Source of the DNA: Agapanthus africanus | Lineage: Eukaryota; Streptophyta; Magnoliopsida; Asparagales; Amaryllidaceae | Length of the DNA: 64,000 nucleotides | Assembly (NCBI GenBank): GCA_030015575.1 | Contig: CM057351.1 | Location: 3,182,001 to 3,246,000, forward strand | Direction: 5' to 3' | Part shown: positions 55,234 to 64,000 of the stretch, piece after piece | How the letters are laid out: each line of letters opens with the position of its first letter | Position numbering within the stretch: the stretch's first letter is position 1 | The notes under the pieces: generated by a model | Database searches by the model: none | Seen by the model: only the letters and a program-made list of their open reading frames with translations | What the model was told of the DNA's origin: nothing | Program-made: the position numbers and the translations under genes

Positions 55234-55761
55234 TTACAACTGTAAGACCTCGGACGCGGGGCATGGATTGAGAAACTCGAATGTAGCTTTGTCCAAGATC
55301 TTCCAGGCATCTCGAACCATCCTGGTATGCTTTCTCTGGCGGTCGCAAGCGTCGGGGTCCTCACAAATGTCCTCCACCCTCCGATAGGCGGCAAGTATGG
55401 CTGACTGCTGAAAAGCCTGGTGCAGGAGGTCAATGAGGTGATCTCGCCTCCTTTTTGAGATCAAGCTCATCAGGTACACCGAATGCACCTTATCCTCGGC
55501 AGTGTCCAATGCTCCGAGCGGCACGCCGGTGCAAAAAAGAGGGAGCGCCTCCCAGATCGCCAGCACGATGAGTCTCAGAAGAGAAGAGCGACGAGGGAGT
55601 AACCGATGGTTGTACTCGTCGAAGCGGCTCATGATCTCAGCGCACTGAGCATTGGTAAACTCCTGGTTCTGGCTGCGACCCAGTGCACGAATGTACCCGT
55701 AAGAAATGATTTCGTCAAGATTATAAAAGTGGGCATCCATGATACCTGAAATGACAATCAA
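55234..55761 (-). CDS. antisense ORF c of Tat 3' region, unknown function
   Basis: A 175-residue frame, the longest non-repetitive antisense frame. Predicted to be helical throughout. The middle part (LLRLIVLAIWEALPLFCTGV, LGALDTAEDKVHSVYLMSLI, LLHQAFQQSAILAAYRR) is related to ORF b. The N-terminus (NQEFTNAQCAEIMSRFDEY) and C-terminus (MVRDAWKILDKATFEFLNP) are unique. It faces the 3' LTR, so a promoter for it would lie in 55762-56676. No known domain is recognised. Confidence 0.55.
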   Translation of the reverse strand: MIVISGIMDAHFYNLDEIISYGYIRALGRSQNQEFTNAQCAEIMSRFDEYNHRLLPRRSSLLRLIVLAIWEALPLFCTGVPLGALDTAEDKVHSVYLMSLISKRRRDHLIDLLHQAFQQSAILAAYRRVEDICEDPDACDRQRKHTRMVRDAWKILDKATFEFLNPCPASEVLQL

Positions 55762-56396
55762 GAGAATTCATTACAAACTTCTTCCTCTCGGTCGTGAGAG
55801 AGGACCCAGGGCAAAGAGACCCTAAGAAGCCTCCATATGAAGAAACTGAGTTCTTCATAGGAATTGAATTCCTTATTAAGAGAAGGGAATTAAATTCCCG
55901 GAAGCATTTTCTTCAAACAGAATTAAATTCCTTAAAAAGAGGCAACGGATCTCATCATCTCCCTAAAAGCATCGAGTGAACCTTAGGAGGTCCATTGTTC
56001 GAAGATTAAATGGTTCTCCATTTTCGTTGATGAATTTGAAAAAATGGGTTCATATTAAAAGAGGTAAAACCCCTAATGTGGATTTAAAATCCAGAGAGTT
56101 TTTCGATCGATTCAACATCATTACCTGAGGAAAAAGGATCCTTTAACAGAGTTAAAACTCTGGAAAATGTTTGAGACAGAGAACTAAGCTCTGGAAGAAG
56201 AGAATTAAATTCTCAGAAAAAAGTTTGCAAGGAGGAAGATGAGCAAAGTGGAGGCTCTTCTGAAGGGACATAAGCATTTATAGGATGGGATAGAAAACGT
56301 TTCATCTACCCTACCCCCAAAGCAGATCCGATGGTCACAAAAGTGACAGCATTGCACTCATGTGCAGACACGTGAGAACAACGTTGTGGGGGCATT
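55762..56396. other. Tat 3' non-coding region with palindromes and polypurine tract
   Basis: Holds the same kind of odd palindromes as the LTR: AGGAATTGAATTCCT (near 55859), GGGAATTAAATTCCC (near 55887) and GAGAATTAAATTCTC (near 56200). An inverted G-box-like pair is at 56358-56375 (TCATGTG and CACGTGA). The polypurine tract TGTGGGGGCATT is at 56385-56396. It would be the upstream region for the antisense ORFs. Confidence 0.7.
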
Positions 56397-56676
56397 TGTT
56401 TCCTGATTTAAAATCAGGAAAACCTACGGAGGAGGCATCACGTGCTAGCACGTGACCAGCGGTCACGTGTTGGCACGTGACATTTAAAAGCGGCGGCACA
56501 AGGCACATTCGTTCCATGATTAAATCAAGGAAAAAGCTCCAGAAAAAGCATCACGTGTTCACACGTGACCGGCGGTCACGTGTTGGCACGTGATGGCTAA
56601 GCAGCGGCAAAGAACAGAGCGCAGAAGGGAGCCCGTTCCAGGGGTCACGTGCGTACACATGACCATGGGTCACGTG
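56397..56676 (+). mobile_element. Tat 3' LTR, truncated after 280 bp
   Basis: Aligns with 24727-25006 of the 5' LTR with roughly eight differences. It includes the terminal palindrome (56399-56421) and the first inverted G-box pairs. It stops where copia LTR sequence (TGTAGGG, 56675) begins. The two overlap in the bases TG, so the joint is ambiguous by two bases. Confidence 0.88.
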
Positions 56677-59102
56677 TAGGGTTCCTAGGCACACTCAAGA
56701 GGTTCCACAAGGCATCTACCATGCCAAATTCAAATTTTTCCATGTGCCGAGAAACCCTAAACTAGATCGATAACTAGAGAAAAGGCGAAACTATGCAAGC
56801 AAACTACTATGCTACTAAGTGAATGGAAATACAACCTTTGTAGATCCGGTCCTCCACTTCTCTAGCTCCGTGTTGACGTCCCTCCGCTGCGATCATCAGA
56901 ATCCCGTGTAGGGTTCCTAGGCACACTCAAGAGGCTCCACAAGGCATCGACCATGCCAAATTCAAATTTTTCCGGTGCCGAGAAACCCTAATGCGATCGT
57001 TAACTAGAGTTTAGGCGAAACTACAACAAGTAAACAACTTTACTAGAAAGTGAAAGGAGCTACAACCTTTGTAGATCCGGTCCTCCACTTCCTTAGCTCC
57101 ATGATGATGTCTCTCCGCTGCGATCATCAGATCCCGGACTCTATCGATGGTTTCGTCGAAGAAATGATCGGGCTAGGTCGTCGACTTCGATGCCGAAGAT
57201 GATCTACGTCGAGGCAACTCAAGATCAAACTCCAACTTCACCAAGTCATGAAACTTGTGAAGAAAACACCCTATACTACATGGCAAGTGGTAGAGGATGA
57301 AAAAATAGGAAGTGGGTTCACTTTAGAATTGGATTTCTCACTCTTTTTCTCAAGGCACCATTGAAACTAGAATGGTTTCTTCTTCTTGAAGAAGAAGAAG
57401 AAGAAGAAAAAGAGTATGATAAGAATTATGGAAAAAGAAAATAAAGTGATTCTTATCATTTTAGCAACCATGGTTTAGTGTAGAGAATAAACTATAGTTT
57501 AGTTGAATGGTTAGGGTTAAGAAAAGAAACAAAATGGTCAAACTTTTCAAAGCTTCATGAAGCTTCAAAGAAAATCCAAAGTTAGCCACCATTTTATTTC
57601 TTTCTAAAATGGATAAATAAATAAATGAATAAACAAATAAAAACCCTAACCATTAACATAACCATGGTTTAATCATACACACCCAAGTTTGCATGTATCA
57701 TCAAACATGATACAAACTAGTGCACAAAACTATATCATATATACAATGTGCACATCAAGTGAGAAAATCCATCTTAAGCGAACAAATACTAGTTAATGTA
57801 AAGTAATATATCAAATATATAATTATACATTAAATCATTAAATCAATACTTGATTTAACGATCCGGTCATATCGCATATGACTGACTAATATCCAATGTA
57901 TCGACTTATCGAATCAATCTTTGATTCGATAACTAGATTATATCGCATACAGCCAATCGATACATTCATCGCGAGAATAGAATACGGTATCACATACACG
58001 CATTATTCTCGGTCCCGCACATATCTCATATGCGCTCCTATTTCGTTTCGCTTGAGCCAGGAAACCTCTGTGTAGGACTCTAAAGACTCGTCAATACGCC
58101 GGCAGCAGGTGATGATCATATCAAACACCCACAAGCCGCAAGCGGTCTGCTAAATGTAACGGCCACCCGGGTATTGAGCGATCAGAAGATCGACGAGCAA
58201 GCCCGCTCACACTCCTCTGAATCCAACCAGTAACACTTACCGTACAGTCCGGTCTGATCGTCTGATATGTTGCATATCTCGTCTAGGGGTGGTAAACGTC
58301 AGATCCCAATAGCTCGATAAGTCGTGTCGATATGAGGTCTATAACAGTTCGAGAAACTACTGGTAACACTTACCAGTAAATCTCAGCAACCCTGACCAGG
58401 AATTTCCGGTTACAGCCAATCGAACACAGCACAACATCAACTCCCTATACCGGGAGAGACGAATCCCCTCCTATCGCTCATTGCCTCCATGTGATTCGGG
58501 ACTGTACCCAAAAACCACCGTTTTGCACGCCCACTTGGACGTGGTAAGGTGGAAATCAAAGCACAGTGGGAATCACACAAGACTCTATGACGATCTCGGG
58601 TCTACAGACTAACCTGTACCAGTGTCACCAGAGAACTGCCATCTGACGTAAGGTATAATACCATCTGGGAGTTCTCGGCGAGTCCGTCCAGTATACCCAG
58701 TCTCCACTGAGCACCCGTATATCATCTCTGATGTCAAACACCAATGGATATGGGATCATCCATCGCCCATCTATATGGGTCGAGAAGGTATACGCTAGTC
58801 TACTCTGGTATATCGATGCCCCGTCTCGATACACCCACGACTAAGGACCTTGAAGGATGTACTTATAGACTACCATGTCCCCACTAATATGATCCGCATC
58901 ATAGTCCAGGTAGTCAAGTACTCATCCTAAGGGATTTACCAACATGTAACAGAGAGAATCGGTATACACGTTAAGGTAAAGAGTAACCAGATAGCATACT
59001 ATCATGTCGAGCAAGAAAGTCCTCCCTATATATGTCCCAGCATCCACTACAATATACATCCTATGTACAGTAATGGCCTCTAGGGCATACATATAACTAA
59101 CA
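56675..59102 (-). mobile_element. copia LTR with 232-bp terminal duplication, 3' LTR of copy D
   Basis: TGTAGGGTTCCTAGG begins at 56675 and again at 56907. The first 232 bp of the LTR are therefore doubled, and the full LTR follows to CTAACA at 59102. The same doubled structure is in the other LTR of copy D (62372-62538 followed by 62539 onward), so it was present when copy D inserted. The polypurine tract follows at 59103-59115. Confidence 0.85.
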
Positions 59103-59115
59103 ATCTCCCACTTGC

Positions 59116-60511
59116 ACTAGGGCCATCTGTAGCAGTGGTTGCAGTATCACATACTCAACCATCCCATATAAGTCTCTCTCTGGGAAAAAGCCTTTGTGAG
59201 TGGATCAGCCGTGTTGTCCTCTAAGTCTACTCCCCTAAGCTTGATCACCCTGGAGATCAACCATCTCCATGATCAGGTGACACTGCCTAAGAATTATATC
59301 TGGATCACTGATGGGACGGGCGTTCCTTGGCATAAGCTACAACTCCATTGTCACACAATGGTAGGAACGAAGTTCATCTCATGAACCACTATACATCCAG
59401 ACTGCCTCTTTTGGTAGCATCTTAAGTAGAGATGTATCCAGCCTTTATCGTCTAGTTTGCCATGGTATCTAACTTGGAACTCTTCCAACATACCGTCCCT
59501 TTACTGAGGGTAAAGACAATGCCTGGGACTGACATTCAGTCGTCCTTATCACCCTGGAACATTTCCAGTGATTCTCCCCAGGATCAATTGATACCATCTC
59601 ACTATATCTAGTGAGAATCCTAACATCCAATTAGATCTATCTCATAGATCCAAAACCCAGGATTTAGTAGGTATCACTTTGATCCTATATAGAGAATCAT
59701 TGTGATAAGCGGAGATTGACCGAGCGTAGCATAGGAAACTCCTTCCCTATCAAGAGTATGTCATCCACGTACTCTACGAGGATCACTACCATACTCCCTA
59801 CTACCTTTTTGTATATACAAGGTTCATCTACCATTTTGATGATGTCAAACTGTTTGACTAACTCATCAAAACAGATGTTCCAACTCCGCGATGCCTGCTT
59901 CATCACATAAAACATCTTGCACACGTTTCCGCTGCTCCCACTATTTACGAAGCCCTCTGGCTGTGTACTTATAGACGTTCTCTTCTAAAATATCATTTAG
60001 AAAAGCAGTCATGACACCCAACCGCCAGATATCGTAGTCATGATATGTAGCCGTGGCAAGTAGGATCTGGATGGACTTAAGCATAGCTTTGAAAGTCTTA
60101 ACTTTTCCATGTACACCAAGTAATCTTCTCAAGATATACTTGCTCCTGATGGGGATTTAACCCTTCAAATAAAGCAACCAAAGTCCATACTTTGTTGGTG
60201 TATAATGATTCCATCTCAGATCGATAAGCATCCAGCCATTCTTACAGAGTCCCACTCCTGATGGCCAGCTCGAAACTAGTTGGGTCATCATCTCATGATG
60301 CAATCCTCGCTCCCACTGTCATAGAGAAACCGAAGTATCTCTCAGGTGGGTGAGGAACCCTATCAGATCGGCGGAGAGGCTGAGGTTCGTTGGAAACTAT
60401 TGAATCCTTTGGTTCTTCCAAATCATCAGCTGTAATTTGTATAGCTGGAACCTTTCCAGTTGTACATAACAGACCTTGCCTCGAGCTTGTCCGGATTATG
60501 CTTTTAGACAT
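59116..60511 (-). pseudogene. copia RT / RNase H remnant (copy D)
   Basis: Frame 59697-59924 holds LVEYVDDILLIGKEFPMLRS with YVDD intact and DEPCIYKKVVGSMVV. Frame 59941-60132 holds YHDYDIWRLGVMTAFLN. Frame 60293-60511 is the linker PQPLRRSDRVPHPPERYFGF. The joint near 59615 is the deletion shared with B and C. Frame breaks prevent a working product. Confidence 0.8.
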
Positions 60512-60799
60512 AGCCCGGACAACCCCAAATCTTAACCAACTTAAGATATGGGCTCTTCTCTTTCCATATCACATATGAAGCGGTAGGCAATTGATTTGAT
60601 TGGAACCCTATTCAATAGGTATGCAGCTTCTCAAGTGCATAACTCCCTAAAGGAAATAGGTAACTCAGTAGTACTCATCATAGAGCACACCTTATCATAT
60701 AGGGTGTGATTGCTCCGCCCCGATATACCATCGTGCTATGGTGTATACGGAGGAGTAATGCTGAGAGAGAATCTCATTCTCCTTTAGAATAGTCCAAGA

Positions 60800-61345
60800 A
60801 TTCCGTGCTCAAGTATTCTTCTCCTTGATCACATCAAAGGACATAATACTTATACCCGTTTTGGTTCTCTATTTCTAACTTATATTCTGTGAATATCTCA
60901 AAAGATTCGGACTTATGTTTCAACAGGAACATATGTCTGAATCTTGAGAGATCATCAGAGAATGTAATGAAATACAAAGAACCAGTCTTGGCATGTGTAG
61001 ACAGGGGACCTTACATACATCAACATGTATCAATCCCAAGAGTTCACTAACTCTTTCTCTGTTTTCAGTAAACAGAGCTATGGTCATCTTATCTTTGTGA
61101 CATGACTGGCAAGTTTCATAAGATGTAAATTCAAACTGATTTAAATATGCATCTAAATGTAACTTTAGCTAGTCGGGTCACATTGATCTGACCTAGTCTA
61201 CAATACCTCAAGAAGGATCCGTTCATTTCTGAACTCTTCCTCTTGTGTGTGTTCCGTATACTAAGAACTGTAGTTTGATTTAGAACATCAATGCTTTTAG
61301 ATAACGTGCCTGAACCGATCAACTTTTGATATAGGAAATGTTCAA
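60800..61345 (-). pseudogene. copia integrase remnant (copy D)
   Basis: Frame 61131-61322 carries the decayed integrase zinc finger (NTHKRKSSEMNGSFLRYCRL, with the same His to Cys change as copy C). The core at about 60800-61100 aligns in DNA only. The shared change supports common descent of C and D. Confidence 0.7.
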
Positions 61346-61349
61346 AATA

Positions 61350-61873
61350 TTATCCAACAATACAAAATTTTATCATTTCTTTACTAATAAAGAGACTGAT
61401 ATGATTTCGTATATCAGGTTCGGTATCTAATAACATTCTTTCAGAATCAATGTACTGGTAACACAGGGTGACAGTGACCAACAGACTTGGCTGCAACACT
61501 TGCCCCGTTTTCTGCCTCATGAAACTTATCACCCGTTCTCAGTTCTCTACCTTTCTGTAGCCCTATGTAACAGATTACATATCTGGGATCCTGATCCGGC
61601 ATCTAATACCCAGGACGTAGAGAATACTGAGAAACGGTTCTTTGTAATAAACACACCCGAAGATGATGCATCAGCATGCACTATCTTCGTTTGGGCGGCA
61701 CGGGAATTCTGGTAATCCCCTATTTCCTGCTCTGTCTTATAACAATTATAAGTTGGAGCGGGACCAACATTCCCCAGCTCAGTATAACAAGCGGGTTCGG
61801 TCAATACATCCATATTATTATCTTGATTAAGGCGTGACATGGTCGCTACTTGGAGAGAAAGAGAAGAAAACAC
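61350..61873 (-). pseudogene. copia protease remnant (copy D)
   Basis: Frame 61547-61873 covers the gag-protease boundary and active site (FSTSWVLDAGSGSQICNLLH, D-A-G instead of D-T-G). Frame 61350-61532 covers the C-terminal part after a frameshift. The D-A-G change is shared with copy B. Confidence 0.75.
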
Positions 61874-62371
61874 TCTGCGTGCGCTCTTGCAAGATCAGAT
61901 TGATTATTATTTTATCTAATCAGGATGGCTCCCACTGTTTTTATCAAATCTTCCTTCAAACCCTAAAAGGAAAGACTAGCCGGGATTAATTACACGCTAC
62001 AAGTTCTCCAATCTTTCAGCCAGGCCAGTGTCGGTACTTTGAGGGAGGTCCCCCGTGCTTTCGCACGAACCTAATTAATGTAAACCTCGTTTTCCCAGAG
62101 GCGTAACCTCGTTAACACCTTTCTAGACACCTACTTGATCGGCTAATTGTAATGTGTAAAACTCTCCCAGGAGTAACTCTTACTCGCAGCGGGTATCGGG
62201 ATCCAACTATCTCATAGAAGGAATGCAATCTCATAGCAAATTTCAACACTTGAAATTCCCGATAATATTTTGCCCCAAACGATCTATGACCTTGACAAGG
62301 TCAACAAACCATACACCGTAAGTCAAGTTCAACCCGTCATTTCTTGATTGAATCAAACTCACCCGCACTAC
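61874..62371 (-). other. copia copy D leader remnant
   Basis: The first 500 bp of leader after protease, with one CTTGACAAGGTCAA word (62291). No gene. It stops at the deletion joint. Confidence 0.6.
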
Positions 62372-64000
62372 CCATGTGCCGAGAAACCCTAAACTAGATC
62401 GATAACCAGAGAAAAGGCGAAACTATGCAAGCAAACTACTATGCTATTAAGTGAATGGAAATACAACCTTTGTAGATCCGGTCCTCCACTTCTCTAGCTC
62501 CGTGTTGACGTCCCTCCGCTGCGATCATCAGAATCCTGTGTAGGGTTCCTAGGCACACTCAAGAGGTTCCACAAGGCATCGACCATGCCAAATTCAAATT
62601 TTTCCGGTGCCGAGAAACCCTAATGCGATCGTTAACTAGAGTTTAGGCGAAACTACAACAAGTAAACAACTTTACTAGAAAGTGAAAGGAGCTACAACCT
62701 TTGTAGATCCGGTCCTCCACTTCCTTAGCTCCATGATGATGTCTCTCCGCTGCGATCATCGGATCCCGGACTCTAGCGATGGTTTCGTCGAAGAAATGAT
62801 CGGGCTAGGTCGTCGACTTCGATGCCGAAGATGATCTACGTCGAGGCAACTCAAGATCAAGCTCCAACTTCACTAAGTCATGAAATTAGTGAAGAAAACA
62901 CCCTATACTACATGGCAAGTGGTATAGGATGAAGAAATAGTAAGTGGGTTCACTTTAGAATTGGATTTCTCACTCTTTTTCTCAAGGCACCATTGAAGCT
63001 AGAATGGTTTCTTCTTCTTGAAGAAGAAGAAAAAGAAGAAAAAGAATACGATAAGAATTATGGAAAAAGAAAATAAAGTGATTCTTATCATTTTAGCAAC
63101 CATGGTTTAGTGTAGAGAATAAACTATAGTTTAGTTGAATGGTTAGGGTTAAGGAAAGAAACAAAATGGTCAAACTTTTCAAAGCTTCATGAAGCTTCAA
63201 AGAAAATCCAAAGTTAGCCACCATTTTATTTCTTTCTAAAATGGATAAATAAATAAATGAATAAACAAATAAAAACCCTAACCATTAACATAACCATGGT
63301 TTAATCATACACACCCAAGTTTGCATGTATCATCAAACATGATACAAACTAGTGCACAAAACTATATCATATATACAATGTGCACATCAAGTGAGAAAAT
63401 CCATCTTAAGTGAACAAATACTAGTTAATGTAAAGTAATATATCAAATATATAATTATACATTAAATCATTAAATCAACACTTGATTTAACGATCCGGTC
63501 ATATCGCATATGACCGACTAATATCCAATGTATCGACTTATCGAATCAATCTTTGATTCGATAACTAGATTATATCGCATACAACCAATCGATACATTCA
63601 TCGCGAGAATAGAATACGGTATCACATACACGCATTATTCTCAGTCCCGCACATATCTCATATGCGCTGTTATTTCGTTTCGCTTGAGCCAGGAAACCTC
63701 TGTGTAGGACTCTAAAGACACGTCAATACGCCGGCAGCAGGTGATGATCATATCAAACACCCACAAACCGCAAGCGGTCTGCTAAACGTAACGGCCACCC
63801 GGGTATTGAGCGATCAGAAGATCGACGAGCAAGCCCGCTCACACTCCTCTGAATCCAACCAGTAACACTTACCGTACAGTCCGGTCTGATCATCTGATAT
63901 GTCGCATATCTAGCCTAGGGGTGGTAAATGTCAGACCCCAATAGCTCGATAAGTCGTGTCGATATGAGGTCTATAACAGTTCGAGAAACTACTGGTAACA
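62372..64000 (-). mobile_element. copia LTR, 5' LTR of copy D, cut by window edge
   Basis: 62372-62538 is the partial first unit of the doubled LTR end. The full LTR begins with TGTAGGG at 62539 and continues past the window. It is very similar to 56741-58400, including a GAA run near 63020. Confidence 0.85.

Larger units (their letters stand above)
24727..56676 (+). mobile_element. Ty3/gypsy element of the Tat group, interrupted by an Athila element and 3'-truncated
   Basis: Order on the plus strand: 5' LTR (24727-27716), primer site, ORF1, gag, protease, RT, RNase H, archaeal-type RNase H, integrase, a 7-kb repeat-rich 3' region with antisense ORFs, polypurine tract (56385-56396), and the first 280 bp of the 3' LTR. 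Two RNase H domains, an extra ORF before gag and antisense ORFs after pol are known marks of the Tat lineage (Ogre, Retand and relatives). Without the nested Athila element it is about 20 kb. No target duplication can be checked because the 3' LTR is cut. Confidence 0.88.
59103..62371 (-). mobile_element. copia copy D, truncated internal region
   Basis: Collinear with copies B and C from the polypurine tract to early leader, then cut near 62371. There the leader (ACCCGCACTACCC) joins the LTR (CCATGTGCCGAG) at a short shared run of C. About 3 kb of leader, the primer site and the first 66 bp or so of the LTR are missing. Confidence 0.82.

Overview
The window is plant nuclear DNA made of nested LTR retrotransposons. 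I found no host gene and no tRNA or rRNA gene. The evidence for a flowering plant is the set of element lineages: Ty1/copia copies primed by initiator tRNA-Met, a Ty3/gypsy element of the Tat group (dual RNase H, extra ORF upstream of gag, antisense ORFs downstream of pol), and a Ty3/gypsy element of the Athila group (tRNA-Asp primer site, DLGAS protease). The species cannot be told from the sequence.

Layout. Positions 1-24726 and 56675-64000 hold several copies of one copia family, all on the minus strand. I name them A to D. Copy A has its 3' LTR at 1-1492, RT/RNase H remnants to about 3396, and its integrase, protease and leader at 21295-24726. Copy B runs from 3397 to 11736. Copy C runs from 11737 to 21294. 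Copies B and C lie between the two halves of A. Copy D runs from 56675 past the window end. LTRs are about 2.2 kb and carry tandem duplications in C (545 bp) and D (232 bp). Protease, integrase, RT and RNase H are broken in every copy, and no gag ORF can be seen. B, C and D share one deletion in RT/RNase H, so they look like a non-autonomous subfamily.

A plus-strand Tat-type element (24727-56676) is inserted in the leader of copy A. Its 5' LTR is about 2990 bp. ORF1, gag, protease, RT, RNase H, archaeal-type RNase H and integrase follow in order, broken by six stops and one frameshift. Its RT has YIDN in place of YIDD. The 7 kb after integrase is repeat-rich: a 27-bp array, three copies of a five-hairpin module, a 171-bp satellite-like array, a 72-bp array also present in the LTR, and three antisense ORFs. 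Its 3' LTR is cut after 280 bp where copy D begins.

Inside the Tat gag-pol frame sits a younger Athila-type element (31215-43181) with two 1577-bp LTRs, a GATAT target duplication, and a gag-pol frame broken by four stops. By eye I count about 23 differences between its LTRs.

The most unusual signals are in the non-coding parts: (1) modules of five hairpins whose stems covary while the loops stay constant; (2) a paired CCGCGG palindrome with the same 13-14 nt spacing in the Athila LTR, the Athila leader and the unrelated copia leader; (3) many odd-length perfect palindromes with a one-base centre in the Tat LTR; (4) thirteen inverted G-box pairs in the same LTR; (5) short inverted repeats around a C-N-C centre throughout the copia family. 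All counts and alignments were made by eye.
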